From Pseudomonas multiresinivorans (lineage in GTDB: Bacteria > Pseudomonadota > Gammaproteobacteria > Pseudomonadales > Pseudomonadaceae), in assembly GCF_012971725.1 (NCBI RefSeq), contig NZ_CP048833.1:4154001-4218000 (forward strand): DNA of 64,000 nt, in the 5' to 3' direction. Below, piece by piece: positions 28,183 through 37,196 of this stretch. Position numbers and translations under genes: made by a program. The notes below the pieces were generated by a model. It did not search any database. It saw only the letters and a list, made by a program, of their open reading frames with translations, and was not told the origin of the DNA. Every line of letters starts with the position of its first letter. Positions within the stretch are counted from its first letter, which is position 1.

Positions 28183-29607
28183 ATGAGCACAACCAATCAG
28201 ACCGCTTATAACTATAAGGTGGTCCGCCAGTTCGCCATTATGACAGTGGTATGGGGGATCGTCGGCATGGCCGTCGGTGTCCTGATCGCCGCTCAATTGG
28301 TGTGGCCGGACCTTAACCTCGGCTTACCGTGGACGAGCTTCGGGCGCCTGCGCCCGCTGCATACCAATGCGGTGATCTTCGCCTTCGGCGGCTGCGCACT
28401 GTTCGCCACCAGCTACTACTCGGTGCAGCGCACCTGCCAGACCCGCCTGTTCGCAGGTCCGCTCGCTTCCTTCACCTTCTGGGGTTGGCAGCTGGTGATC
28501 CTGTTGGCGGCCATTACCCTGCCGCTGGGCATGACCTCCTCCAAGGAGTACGCCGAGCTGGAATGGCCGATCGACATCCTGATCACCATCGTCTGGGTTT
28601 CCTACGCCATCGTCTTCTTCGGCACGCTGATGAAGCGCAAGACCAAGCACATCTACGTGGGCAACTGGTTCTTCGGCGGCTTCATCCTGACCGTGGCGAT
28701 CCTGCACGTGGTCAACAACCTGGAAATCCCGGTCAGCCTGACCAAGTCCTACTCCCTGTACTCGGGCGCCACTGACGCCATGATCCAGTGGTGGTATGGC
28801 CACAACGCCGTGGGCTTCTTCCTGACCGCCGGCTTCCTGGGGATGATGTACTACTTCGTTCCGAAGCAGGCCGAACGTCCGGTCTACTCCTATCGCCTGT
28901 CCATCGTCCACTTCTGGGCGCTGATCGCCGTCTACATCTGGGCCGGCCCGCACCACCTGCACTACACCGCGCTGCCGGACTGGGCGCAGTCGCTGGGCAT
29001 GGTGATGTCTCTGATCCTGCTGGCTCCGAGCTGGGGCGGCATGATCAACGGCATGATGACCCTCTCGGGCGCCTGGCATAAGCTGCGCACCGACCCGATC
29101 CTGCGCTTCCTGGTGGTATCCCTGGCCTTCTACGGCATGTCCACCTTCGAAGGCCCGATGATGGCCATCAAGACCGTCAACGCCCTCTCCCACTACACCG
29201 ACTGGACCATCGGCCACGTACACGCCGGCGCCCTGGGTTGGGTAGCCATGGTGTCCATCGGCTCGCTGTACCACATGATCCCGAAAGTCTTCGGCCGCGA
29301 GCAGATGCACAGCGTGGGCCTGATCAACACCCACTTCTGGCTGGCCACCATCGGCACCGTTCTGTACATCGCCTCCATGTGGGTCAACGGCATCACCCAG
29401 GGCCTGATGTGGCGCGCAGTGAACTCCGACGGCACCCTCACCTATTCCTTCGTCGAAGCCCTGGCCGCCGGCCACCCCGGCTTCATCGTGCGGATGATCG
29501 GTGGTGCCATCTTCCTGCTGGGCATGCTGGTCATGGCCTACAACGTCTGGCGCACCGTAGCGGCCGCCAAGCCGGCCGAAATGCAAGCCGCGGCGCAGAT
29601 GGCCTGA
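28183..29607 (+). CDS. ccoN2: cbb3-type cytochrome c oxidase subunit I, second isozyme
   Basis: 474 residues with about 12 membrane segments. This is the catalytic haem-copper subunit that binds low-spin haem b and the haem b3-CuB centre and pumps protons while reducing oxygen with high affinity. The cbb3 pattern is clear: RPLHTNAVIFAFGG, WWYGHNAVGFFLTAGFLGMMYY, WAGPHHLHYT and the HVHAGALGWV segment supply the haem/CuB histidines. It is followed by ccoO2, ccoQ2 and ccoP2 with tight spacing. It is the downstream target of the perfect Anr box, so it should be the microaerobic isozyme. Confidence 0.97.
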   Translation: MSTTNQTAYNYKVVRQFAIMTVVWGIVGMAVGVLIAAQLVWPDLNLGLPWTSFGRLRPLHTNAVIFAFGGCALFATSYYSVQRTCQTRLFAGPLASFTFWGWQLVILLAAITLPLGMTSSKEYAELEWPIDILITIVWVSYAIVFFGTLMKRKTKHIYVGNWFFGGFILTVAILHVVNNLEIPVSLTKSYSLYSGATDAMIQWWYGHNAVGFFLTAGFLGMMYYFVPKQAERPVYSYRLSIVHFWALIAVYIWAGPHHLHYTALPDWAQSLGMVMSLILLAPSWGGMINGMMTLSGAWHKLRTDPILRFLVVSLAFYGMSTFEGPMMAIKTVNALSHYTDWTIGHVHAGALGWVAMVSIGSLYHMIPKVFGREQMHSVGLINTHFWLATIGTVLYIASMWVNGITQGLMWRAVNSDGTLTYSFVEALAAGHPGFIVRMIGGAIFLLGMLVMAYNVWRTVAAAKPAEMQAAAQMA

Positions 29608-29617
29608 GGAGTCCGAC

Positions 29618-30226
29618 ATGAAACACGAAGTACTCGAGAAAAACGTCGGCCTGCTGGCCCTGTGCATGGCCGTCGCCGTGAGCATCGGCGGCCTGACCCA
29701 GATCGTCCCACTGTTCTTCCAGGACGTGACCAATACCCCGGTGGAAGGAATGAAGCCCTACACCGCCCTGCAACTGGAAGGCCGTGACGTCTACATCCGC
29801 GAAGGCTGCGTGGGCTGCCACTCGCAGATGATCCGTCCGTTCCGCGCCGAGACCGAGCGCTACGGCCACTACTCCGTCGCCGGTGAAAGCGTCTGGGACC
29901 ACCCCTTCCTGTGGGGCTCCAAGCGTACCGGCCCGGACCTGGCCCGCGTCGGCGGCCGCTACTCCGACGACTGGCACCGCGCGCACCTGTACAACCCGCG
30001 CAACGTGGTCCCGGAGTCGAAGATGCCCGCCTACCCCTGGCTGGTCGAGAACAAGCTCGACGGCAAGGACACGGCAAAGAAACTGGAAGTGATGCGTGTC
30101 ATGGGCGTGCCCTACACGGACGACGACATCGCTGGCGCCAGCGACGCCGTCAAAGGGAAGACCGAAATGGACGCGGTAGTCGCGTACCTGCAGGTCCTCG
30201 GCACCTCCATCAAGAACAAGCGGTGA
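29618..30226 (+). CDS. ccoO2: cbb3 oxidase monohaem cytochrome c subunit, second isozyme
   Basis: 202 residues: one N-terminal membrane anchor (LALCMAVAVSIGGLTQIVPLFF) and a periplasmic cytochrome domain with a single haem c motif EGCVGCHSQM (Cys64, Cys67, His68). It relays electrons from CcoP to the CcoN haems. The stop overlaps the GTG start of ccoQ2. Confidence 0.97.
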   Translation: MKHEVLEKNVGLLALCMAVAVSIGGLTQIVPLFFQDVTNTPVEGMKPYTALQLEGRDVYIREGCVGCHSQMIRPFRAETERYGHYSVAGESVWDHPFLWGSKRTGPDLARVGGRYSDDWHRAHLYNPRNVVPESKMPAYPWLVENKLDGKDTAKKLEVMRVMGVPYTDDDIAGASDAVKGKTEMDAVVAYLQVLGTSIKNKR

Positions 30227-30423
30227 CAACCTTGGATATCGGGACCATTCGCGGCCTCGGCACCGTCATCGTGATGGTTGCCTTCGTCGGCGTACTGCTC
30301 TGGGCTTACGGCGGCAAACGCAAGGAGCGCTTCGACGAAGACGCGCTGCTGCCTTTCGCGGATGACCCGGTAGCCAAGCAGCACGCTGAGAAAGAGCAAG
30401 CTTCTAGGAGCAACAACGCATGA
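30223..30423 (+). CDS. ccoQ2: cbb3 oxidase small subunit CcoQ/FixQ, second isozyme
   Basis: 66 residues from a GTG that overlaps the ccoO2 stop (GTGA). One membrane helix (LGTVIVMVAFVGVLLWAYGG) is followed by the acidic/basic tail RKERFDEDALLPFADDP, the CcoQ hallmark. The equivalent gene of the other operon has the same length and the same GTG arrangement, which supports this start. CcoQ stabilises the oxidase complex in the membrane. Confidence 0.92.
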   Translation: MTTLDIGTIRGLGTVIVMVAFVGVLLWAYGGKRKERFDEDALLPFADDPVAKQHAEKEQASRSNNA

Positions 30424-31343
30424 CTACCTTCTGGAGTCTGTACATCACCGTTTTAACAGTCGGCTCGCTGATCGCCCTGCTGTGGCTGGTTTTCGCCACC
30501 CGTAGCGGGCAGTCCTCGAACACCACCGACCAGACCATGGGCCACGCCTTCGACGGCATCGAGGAGTACGACAACCCGCTGCCCAAGTGGTGGTTCCTGC
30601 TGTTCGTCGGCACCATCGTCTTCGCCGCCGGCTACCTGGTGCTCTACCCGGGCCTGGGCAACTGGAAAGGCGTCCTGCCGGGCTACGACGGCGGCTGGAC
30701 ACAAGACAAGCAATGGGAGCGTGAAGAAGCCCTGGCCAAGGAAAAATACGGCCCGATCTTCGCCAAATACGCAGCCATGTCGGTGGAAGAAGTCGCCAAG
30801 GACCCGCAAGCCATGAAAATGGGCGAGCGCCTCTTCGCCACCTACTGCTCCATCTGCCACGGCTCCGATGCGAAGGGCGCAGCAGGCTTCCCGAACCTGA
30901 CCGACAGCGACTGGCGCTGGGGCGGCACGGCCCAGGACATCCAGACCACCATCCTCGGTGGCCGCCATGCTGCGATGCCAGCCTGGGGTGAAGTGCTGGG
31001 CGACAAGGGCGTGCAGGACGTGGCGGCCTTCGTCACCGCCAAGCTGGACGGCCGCAAGCTGCCCGAAGGCGTGACCGCGGAGAACGTCGACAACGGCGGC
31101 AAGCTGTTCGCCACCACCTGCGTCGCCTGCCACGGTCCGGAAGGCAAGGGCAACCCGCTGATGGGCGCGCCTGACCTGACCCACCCGGGCGCCTTCATCT
31201 ACGGTTCCAGCTACGCGCAACTGCAGCAGACCATCCGTCACGGCCGCCAGGGCCAGATGCCGGCGCAGGAGCAGTACCTGGGCAAAGACAAAGTGCACAT
31301 TCTCGCCGGTTACATCTACAACATTTCCGGCCAGGCGAAGTAA
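30420..31343 (+). CDS. ccoP2: cbb3 oxidase dihaem cytochrome c subunit, second isozyme
   Basis: 307 residues. Two N-terminal membrane helices (LYITVLTVGSLIALLWLVF, PKWWFLLFVGTIVFAAGYLVLYPG) flank the conserved YDNPLPKWW segment, then two cytochrome c domains with CSICH (Cys143/Cys146/His147) and CVACH (Cys234/Cys237/His238). It receives electrons from soluble cytochromes c. ATG overlaps the ccoQ2 stop. A terminator follows. Confidence 0.97.
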   Translation: MTTFWSLYITVLTVGSLIALLWLVFATRSGQSSNTTDQTMGHAFDGIEEYDNPLPKWWFLLFVGTIVFAAGYLVLYPGLGNWKGVLPGYDGGWTQDKQWEREEALAKEKYGPIFAKYAAMSVEEVAKDPQAMKMGERLFATYCSICHGSDAKGAAGFPNLTDSDWRWGGTAQDIQTTILGGRHAAMPAWGEVLGDKGVQDVAAFVTAKLDGRKLPEGVTAENVDNGGKLFATTCVACHGPEGKGNPLMGAPDLTHPGAFIYGSSYAQLQQTIRHGRQGQMPAQEQYLGKDKVHILAGYIYNISGQAK

Positions 31344-31357
31344 ACTCCCCGCCCCCA

Positions 31358-31390
31358 ACTCGCGCCCGCTAAAACGGGCGCGAGTTTCTT
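31358..31390 (+). terminator. Terminator after ccoP2
   Basis: ACTCGCGCCCG and CGGGCGCGAGT form a perfect 11-base stem with a CTAAAA-type loop (31358-31385), followed by TTCTT. Confidence 0.82.
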
Positions 31391-31404
31391 ACCTCCGCAA
31401 TATC

Positions 31405-31419
31405 GCGACGAAGTGTCGC
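31405..31419 (+). promoter_or_regulatory. GCGAC-N5-GTCGC palindrome upstream of ccoN1 (RegA/RoxR-type)
   Basis: GCGACGAAGTGTCGC is a perfect inverted repeat with a 5-base spacer, in the form described for RegA/RoxR/ActR response regulators (GCGnC-Nx-GnCGC). It is 267 bases before the ccoN1 start. Related palindromes lie before ccoG and anr. Confidence 0.55.
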
Positions 31420-31685
31420 ACCCTCTCTATCTCCTTTCTTCACACCCTTCCGGTTCACGTCTAAGCTCCTTTCCATTCGCAAACCTGCAATACGACTAAC
31501 CTGACCCACTTCCCAGGTTGGTACGAGCGAGCCGAAACGAGCGGCAAACAGCGGCGCAAAGCGCTCCGGGGCAGGCGTCAAACCGGCTTCGCGCCAAGGC
31601 CCGGCGCGTTGCAATGGCCTCCTGCTTTCTCCATACTTGCCGCCGTTTTTTTGTCCATAAAATCCAAAAACCGTGGAACCTTAGA

Positions 31686-33128
31686 ATGAGCACAGCAATC
31701 AGTCCGACTGCTTATAACTATAAGGTCGTCCGCCAGTTCGCCATCATGACGGTGGTCTGGGGGATACTTGGAATGGGGGTTGGTGTTTACATCGCCTCAC
31801 AGTTGGTTTGGCCCCAGTTGAACCTGGACCTTCCCTGGACCAGCTTCGGCCGACTGCGTCCGCTGCACACCAACCTGGTGATCTTCGCCTTCGGCGGCTG
31901 TGCTCTCTTCGCAACTTCCTACTACGTCGTACAGCGCACCTGTCAGACCCGCCTGGTCTCCGACAGCCTCGCCGCCTTCACCTTCTGGGGTTGGCAAGCG
32001 GTGATCGTGCTGGCCGGCATCACTCTGCCGCTGGGCTACACCTCCTCCAAGGAGTACGCCGAGCTGGAATGGCCGATCGACATCCTGCTGGCCATCGTCT
32101 GGGTGACCTACGCACTGGTGTTCTTCGGCACCGTGATGAAGCGTAAGACCAAGCACATCTACGTGGGCAACTGGTTCTACGGCGCGTTCATCCTCGTCAC
32201 CGCCATGCTGCACATCGTCAACAGCGCAGAACTGCCGGTCACCTGGTTCAAGTCCTACTCGGTCTACGCCGGCGCCACCGACGCGATGATCCAGTGGTGG
32301 TACGGCCACAACGCCGTGGGCTTCTTCCTGACCACCGGCTTCCTGGGGATGATGTACTACTTCGTTCCGAAGCAGGCCGAGCGTCCGATCTACTCCTATC
32401 GCCTGTCCATCGTGCACTTCTGGGCGCTGATCACCCTGTACATCTGGGCCGGTCCGCACCACCTGCACTACACCGCTCTGCCGGACTGGGCGCAGTCCCT
32501 GGGCATGGTGATGTCCCTGATCCTGCTGGCTCCAAGCTGGGGTGGCATGATCAACGGCATGATGACCCTCTCGGGCGCCTGGCATAAGCTGCGCACCGAC
32601 CCGATCCTGCGCTTCCTGGTGGTATCCCTGGCCTTCTACGGCATGTCCACCTTCGAAGGCCCGATGATGGCCATCAAGACCGTCAACTCCCTGTCGCACT
32701 ACACCGACTGGACCATCGGCCACGTACACGCCGGCGCTCTGGGCTGGGTTGCGATGATCTCCATCGGCTCGCTGTACCACCTGATTCCGAAAGTCTTCGG
32801 CCGCGAGCAGATGCACAGCGTTGGCCTGATCAACGCCCACTTCTGGCTGGCGACCATCGGTACCGTGCTGTACATCGCCTCCATGTGGGTCAACGGCATC
32901 ACCCAGGGCCTGATGTGGCGCGCGATCAACGCCGACGGCACCCTCACCTACTCCTTCGTGGAAGCCCTGCAGGCCAGCCACCCGGGCTTCATCGTCCGTG
33001 CGCTGGGCGGCGCCTTCTTCGCCTCCGGCATGCTGCTGATGGCCTACAACACCTTCCGTACTGTGCGCGGTTTCAAACAGGCTGACGCCGATGCCGCTGC
33101 CCAGATCCCCGCTGTAGGAGCTCACTGA
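31686..33128 (+). CDS. ccoN1: cbb3-type cytochrome c oxidase subunit I, first isozyme
   Basis: 480 residues from the ATG at 31686, chosen by alignment with CcoN2 (MSTAISPTAYNYKVVRQFAI against MSTTNQTAYNYKVV). The same haem/CuB segments as CcoN2 are present (WWYGHNAVGFFLT, WAGPHHLHYT, HVHAGALGW). Long DNA stretches are identical to ccoN2, including 144 bases at 32544-32687. It probably encodes the constitutive high-affinity oxidase. TGATG coupling to ccoO1. Confidence 0.97.
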   Translation: MSTAISPTAYNYKVVRQFAIMTVVWGILGMGVGVYIASQLVWPQLNLDLPWTSFGRLRPLHTNLVIFAFGGCALFATSYYVVQRTCQTRLVSDSLAAFTFWGWQAVIVLAGITLPLGYTSSKEYAELEWPIDILLAIVWVTYALVFFGTVMKRKTKHIYVGNWFYGAFILVTAMLHIVNSAELPVTWFKSYSVYAGATDAMIQWWYGHNAVGFFLTTGFLGMMYYFVPKQAERPIYSYRLSIVHFWALITLYIWAGPHHLHYTALPDWAQSLGMVMSLILLAPSWGGMINGMMTLSGAWHKLRTDPILRFLVVSLAFYGMSTFEGPMMAIKTVNSLSHYTDWTIGHVHAGALGWVAMISIGSLYHLIPKVFGREQMHSVGLINAHFWLATIGTVLYIASMWVNGITQGLMWRAINADGTLTYSFVEALQASHPGFIVRALGGAFFASGMLLMAYNTFRTVRGFKQADADAAAQIPAVGAH

Positions 33129-33736
33129 TGAAGCACGAAGTAGTCGAGAAGAACATCGGCCTTCTGGCCTTCTTCATGGTCATTGCGGTGAGCATCGGCG
33201 GTCTGACCCAGATCGTTCCGCTGTTCTTCCAGGACGTGACCAACAAGCCGGTCGAAGGCATGAAGCCGCGCACCGCGCTGGAGCTGGAAGGCCGTGACAT
33301 CTACATCCGCGAAGGCTGCGTAGGCTGCCACTCGCAGATGGTCCGTCCGTTCCGCGCCGAGACCGAGCGCTACGGCCACTACTCCGTCGCCGGCGAAAGC
33401 GTCTGGGACCACCCGTTCCTGTGGGGTTCCAAGCGTACCGGCCCGGACCTGGCCCGCGTCGGCGGCCGCTACTCCGACGACTGGCACCGCGCGCACCTGT
33501 ACAACCCGCGCAACGTGGTGCCGGAATCGAAGATGCCCTCCTACCCCTGGCTGGTGGAGAACAAGCTCGACGGCAAGGACACCGCGAAGAAAATGGAAGC
33601 CCTGCGTACGCTGGGCGTGCCCTACACCGACGAAGACATCGCCGGTGCTCGTGATGCCGTCAAAGGCAAGACCGAGATGGACGCTGTGGTCGCCTACCTG
33701 CAAGGCCTCGGCACCATCATCAAGAGCAAACGGTGA
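33128..33736 (+). CDS. ccoO1: cbb3 oxidase monohaem cytochrome c subunit, first isozyme
   Basis: 202 residues, the same length as CcoO2: membrane anchor LLAFFMVIAVSIGGLTQIVPLFF and one haem motif GCVGCHSQM (Cys64/Cys67/His68). Its ATG overlaps the ccoN1 stop (TGATG), and its stop overlaps the GTG of ccoQ1. Confidence 0.97.
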   Translation: MKHEVVEKNIGLLAFFMVIAVSIGGLTQIVPLFFQDVTNKPVEGMKPRTALELEGRDIYIREGCVGCHSQMVRPFRAETERYGHYSVAGESVWDHPFLWGSKRTGPDLARVGGRYSDDWHRAHLYNPRNVVPESKMPSYPWLVENKLDGKDTAKKMEALRTLGVPYTDEDIAGARDAVKGKTEMDAVVAYLQGLGTIIKSKR

Positions 33737-33933
33737 CAGTGATGGATATCGGGACCATTCGCGGTATCGGCACTGTAGTAGTGATGGTCGCCTTCGTCGG
33801 CGTCCTGCTCTGGGCCTACGGTGGCAAACGCAAGGAGCGCTTCGACGAAGACGCCCTGCTGCCCTTCGCGGATGACCCGGTCGCCAAAAAGCACGTCGAG
33901 CAAGAGCAAGCTTCTAGGAGCAACAAAGAATGA
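33733..33933 (+). CDS. ccoQ1: cbb3 oxidase small subunit CcoQ/FixQ, first isozyme
   Basis: 66 residues from GTG at 33733 (an internal ATG four codons later is possible). The helix GTVVVMVAFVGVLLWAYGG and tail RKERFDEDALLPFADDP are the same as in CcoQ2. Confidence 0.92.
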   Translation: MTVMDIGTIRGIGTVVVMVAFVGVLLWAYGGKRKERFDEDALLPFADDPVAKKHVEQEQASRSNKE

Positions 33934-34895
33934 CAACCTTCTGGAGTCTGTACGTCACCGTACTTACCCTGGGCACCATCTTCGCCCTGGCATGGCTGCT
34001 GTTCGCCACCCGTCGCGGTCAGCGCAACGAAGCCACCGACGAGACCGTCGGCCATGCCTTCGACGGCATCGAGGAGTACGACAACCCACTGCCCAAGTGG
34101 TGGTTCATGCTGTTCGTCGCCACCTTCATCTTCGCCCTCGGCTACCTGGTCCTGTATCCGGGCCTGGGCAACTGGAAGGGCCTGCTGCCGGGCTACCAGG
34201 ACAAGGCCGAATTCGCCAACGGCGAACAAGGCTGGACCGGTGTGCACCAGTGGGAAAAGGAAATGGCCAAGGCCGACGAGAAGTACGGCCCGCTGTACGC
34301 CAAGTTCGGCGCCATGCCGATCGAGGACGTGGCCAAGGACGAGCAGGCCCTGAAAATGGGTAACCGCCTGTTCGCCTCCAACTGCTCCGTCTGCCACGGT
34401 TCCGACGCCAAGGGCGCCCACGGTTTCCCGAACCTGACCGACGCCGACTGGCGCTGGGGCGGCGAGCCGAAGGACATCATCGCCACCATCGAAGGCGGTC
34501 GCCACGCGGCCATGCCGGCCTGGGGCGAAGTCATCGGCGATGCCGGCGTTCACGATGTAGCAGCCTTCGTCACCACCAAGCTGGACGGCCGCAAGCTGCC
34601 CGAGGGCGTGACTGACGAGCAGGTCGCCAACGGCCAGAAAGTCTTCCAGACCACCTGCGTGGCTTGCCACGGTGCGGAAGGCAAGGGCACAGCCGCCATG
34701 GGTGCGCCTGACCTGACCCATCCGGGCGCGTTCATCTACGGTTCGAGCTTCACCCAGCTGCAGCAGACCATCCGCTACGGCCGCCAGGGCCAGATGCCGG
34801 CTCAGTTGGAGCGTCTGGGCAAAGACCAGGTCCACCTGCTCGCTGCTTACGTGTACAGCCTGTCGCACGGCGAAGGTGAGAAGAGCGCCGAATAA
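33930..34895 (+). CDS. ccoP1: cbb3 oxidase dihaem cytochrome c subunit, first isozyme
   Basis: 321 residues, 14 longer than CcoP2, the extra part being in the linker DKAEFANGEQGWTGVHQWE after the second membrane helix. Two haem motifs CSVCH and CVACH are present, with the distal Met segments GGRHAAMPAWG and GRQGQMPA. ATG overlaps the ccoQ1 stop. Function as for CcoP2. Confidence 0.97.
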   Translation: MTTFWSLYVTVLTLGTIFALAWLLFATRRGQRNEATDETVGHAFDGIEEYDNPLPKWWFMLFVATFIFALGYLVLYPGLGNWKGLLPGYQDKAEFANGEQGWTGVHQWEKEMAKADEKYGPLYAKFGAMPIEDVAKDEQALKMGNRLFASNCSVCHGSDAKGAHGFPNLTDADWRWGGEPKDIIATIEGGRHAAMPAWGEVIGDAGVHDVAAFVTTKLDGRKLPEGVTDEQVANGQKVFQTTCVACHGAEGKGTAAMGAPDLTHPGAFIYGSSFTQLQQTIRYGRQGQMPAQLERLGKDQVHLLAAYVYSLSHGEGEKSAE

Positions 34896-34926
34896 GCCTC
34901 TCTTTCCTACACCCATAGCGACACCC

Positions 34927-34965
34927 AGCGGCGCCGGTTTCTATACCGGCGCCGCTCTATTTCTG
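34927..34965 (+). terminator. Terminator after ccoP1
   Basis: Perfect 12-base stem AGCGGCGCCGGT / ACCGGCGCCGCT with a 6-base loop (34927-34956), followed by CTATTTCT. Confidence 0.82.
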
Positions 34966-34982
34966 GGTCCATAATTCGTTAC

Positions 34983-34997
34983 GCGACCAACTGTCGC
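34983..34997 (+). promoter_or_regulatory. GCGAC-N5-GTCGC palindrome upstream of ccoG (RegA/RoxR-type)
   Basis: GCGACCAACTGTCGC, a perfect inverted repeat, 109 bases before the chosen ccoG start and after the ccoP1 terminator. The 16 bases GACCAACTGTCGCACC recur upstream of anr. Confidence 0.55.
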
Positions 34998-35105
34998 ACC
35001 GTTGCAACACCCACCACGCCGTATCATTGTTAGGCGTGCAAGCATATTTCTGACCCTCTCGGCATGTATCGACAGGGCGCCCTCCCGCTGCCGTGGAATG
35101 CACTG

Positions 35106-36521
35106 ATGAGCAAACAGATTCCGGTCCAGGACGTCACTCCGCCCACCAAGGGCAAGGGTGAAAGCGTCGACCTTTATGCCTCCCGGGAAAAGATCTACAC
35201 CCGAGCCTTTACCGGGTTCTTCCGCAACCTCCGCATGGCCGGGGGCGCCCTCCTCTTCCTTCTCTATTTCGGCACCGTGTGGCTGACCTGGAACGGTCGC
35301 CAGGCGGTTCTCTGGGACCTGCCCGAGCGCAAGTTCTACATCTTCGGCGCGACCTTCTGGCCGCAGGACTTCATCCTTCTCTCCGGACTGCTGATCATCA
35401 GTGCGTTCGGCCTGTTCTTCATCACCGTGTTCGCCGGCCGCGTCTGGTGCGGCTACACCTGCCCGCAGAGCGTGTGGACCTGGATCTTCATGTGGTGCGA
35501 GAAAGTCACCGAGGGTGACCGCAACCAGCGCATGAAGCTCGACAAGGCCGGTTTCAGCGGCAACAAGCTGCTGCGCAAGATCGCCAAGCACAGCCTCTGG
35601 CTGCTGATCGGCCTGGTCACCGGCCTGACCTTCGTCGGCTACTTCGCCCCCATCCGCGAACTGCTGATGGAACTGGTGACCGGCGAGGCGGACGGCTGGG
35701 CCTACTTCTGGGTCGGCTTCTTCACCCTCGCCACCTACGGCAACGCTGGCTGGCTGCGCGAGCAGGTGTGCATCTACATGTGCCCGTACGCGCGCTTCCA
35801 GAGCGTGATGTTCGACAAGGACACCCTGATCGTTTCCTACGATCCGCGTCGCGGCGAGAGCCGTGGCCCGCGCAAGAAAGGCGCCGACTACAAGGCCCAG
35901 GGCCTGGGCGACTGCATCGACTGCACCATGTGCGTACAGGTCTGCCCGACCGGCATCGACATTCGCGATGGCCTGCAGATCGAGTGCATAGGCTGCGCGG
36001 CCTGCATCGACGCCTGCGACAGCATCATGGACAAGATGAACTACCCGCGCGGCCTGATCAGCTATACCACCGAGCACAACCTGTCGGGGCAGAAAACCCA
36101 CCTGGTGCGCCCGCGCCTGATCGGCTACGCCATTGCCCTGTGCATCATGATCGGCCTGCTGATCACCGCCATCTTCTTGCGCCCGCTGGTGGGCTTCGAC
36201 GTCAGCAAGGACCGCGTGCTCTACCGCGAGAACGCCGAAGGCCGCATCGAGAACGTGTACAGCCTCAAGGTCATGAACAAGGACCAGAAGGACCATACCT
36301 ACGTGCTCAGCGCCAAGGGCATGGATGGCCTGATCCTGGAAGGCAAGAAGGAAATCTCGGTCGCGGCCGGGGACATCTTCAGCATGCCGGTGGAACTCTC
36401 CATCGACCCGGAGAAACTGCCCTCCACCACCAACGAGATCAGCTTTACCATCCAGTCGGTGGACGACCCGTCCATCAGCAAGGAATCCACCAGCCGCTTC
36501 ATCGGTCCGCGCGTTCGTTGA
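35106..36521 (+). CDS. ccoG: cbb3 oxidase assembly protein CcoG/FixG (Cu(II) reductase)
   Basis: 471 residues from ATG at 35106 (MSKQIPVQDV); a longer frame to 35064 is less likely. Several membrane helices carry GRVWCGYTCPQSVWTWIFMWCE, followed by two ferredoxin-type [4Fe-4S] motifs CIDCTMCVQVCP and CIGCAACIDACD (about residues 278-312), and a C-terminal periplasmic Ig-like domain. CcoG reduces Cu(II) for delivery to the cbb3 CuB centre. First gene of the ccoGHIS group, separated from cco1 by a terminator. Confidence 0.95.
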   Translation: MSKQIPVQDVTPPTKGKGESVDLYASREKIYTRAFTGFFRNLRMAGGALLFLLYFGTVWLTWNGRQAVLWDLPERKFYIFGATFWPQDFILLSGLLIISAFGLFFITVFAGRVWCGYTCPQSVWTWIFMWCEKVTEGDRNQRMKLDKAGFSGNKLLRKIAKHSLWLLIGLVTGLTFVGYFAPIRELLMELVTGEADGWAYFWVGFFTLATYGNAGWLREQVCIYMCPYARFQSVMFDKDTLIVSYDPRRGESRGPRKKGADYKAQGLGDCIDCTMCVQVCPTGIDIRDGLQIECIGCAACIDACDSIMDKMNYPRGLISYTTEHNLSGQKTHLVRPRLIGYAIALCIMIGLLITAIFLRPLVGFDVSKDRVLYRENAEGRIENVYSLKVMNKDQKDHTYVLSAKGMDGLILEGKKEISVAAGDIFSMPVELSIDPEKLPSTTNEISFTIQSVDDPSISKESTSRFIGPRVR

Positions 36522-36539
36522 ACCAACGCTGAACGAATT

Positions 36540-36566
36540 GGCACCCCATGTTGCGCATGGGGTGCC
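36540..36566 (+). terminator. Hairpin between ccoG and ccoH
   Basis: GGCACCCCATG and CATGGGGTGCC form an 11-base perfect stem with loop TTGCG. There is no T-run, so it may attenuate or stabilise rather than terminate. Confidence 0.5.
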
Positions 36567-36650
36567 AGTAGCGATCCAAGGACGTAGAATTCGCCCGCCC
36601 CTTCACCGGGCGGCGCTCTGCAAGGCGCCGCCAGCGAGAGATCAAAGAGC

Positions 36651-37196
36651 ATGCAATCGGCCATGAAGACACCCGTGGAACCCTGGTACAAGCACCTCTG
36701 GCCGTGGATCATCATCGCCATGCTGGGCACCTCGATCTTCCTCAGCCTGACGATGGTCAACATCGCCGTGAACAACCAGGATTCCCTGGTCAGCGACAAC
36801 TATTACGAAGCCGGCAAGGGCATCAACCGCTCCCTCGACCGCGAGCACCTCGCCCAGCAGCTCAAGCTGCGGGCGAAGATCAGCTTCGACGAGCTGACTG
36901 GCGAAGTGGACCTGCGCCTCACGGGCGACAGCCGTCCGGCCACGCTCACCCTGAACCTGCTCTCCCCTACCCTGGAATCCCAGGACAAGCACCTGGAACT
37001 GCGCGCCAGCCCCGCCGAGCCGGGCCGCTACACCGCCAGCCTGGATGCCGCCGTGAAGGGCCGCCGCTTCGTCGAACTGCTCGGCGAGGAGAACGGCAAG
37101 ACCTGGCGTCTGTTCGAGGAAGAAAAGGTCGCTCCCGGCGGTACCTTCGACCTCGGCGACGAGCCCCTCAGCGGAGATGAAGCCGAGCGCCCATGA
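36651..37196 (+). CDS. ccoH: cbb3 oxidase maturation protein CcoH/FixH
   Basis: 181 residues with one N-terminal membrane helix (PWIIIAMLGTSIFLSLTMVNIAV) and a periplasmic domain that starts with DSLVSDNYYEAGKGIN, characteristic of FixH. CcoH is needed for stable cbb3 assembly and interacts with CcoN. An in-frame ATG at 36663 is an alternative start. The stop overlaps the ccoI start by 4 bases. Confidence 0.93.
   Translation: MQSAMKTPVEPWYKHLWPWIIIAMLGTSIFLSLTMVNIAVNNQDSLVSDNYYEAGKGINRSLDREHLAQQLKLRAKISFDELTGEVDLRLTGDSRPATLTLNLLSPTLESQDKHLELRASPAEPGRYTASLDAAVKGRRFVELLGEENGKTWRLFEEEKVAPGGTFDLGDEPLSGDEAERP

Larger units (their letters stand above)
31344..31685. other. Intergenic control region between the two cco operons
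   Basis: 342 bases: the ccoP2 terminator, a RoxR-type palindrome at 31405-31419 and the untranslated leader of cco1. No Anr-like TTGAT site is seen, agreeing with constitutive expression of cco1 in P. aeruginosa. An open frame joined to ccoN1 runs back to 31518 but its composition is unlike CcoN and it is best read as leader. The part 31500-31680 has no recognisable element. Confidence 0.6.

Noticed and set aside
31518..31685. N-terminal extension of CcoN1 by 56 residues
   Set aside because: Composition unlike CcoN; CcoN2 starts at the equivalent MST position, and a leader is expected here.
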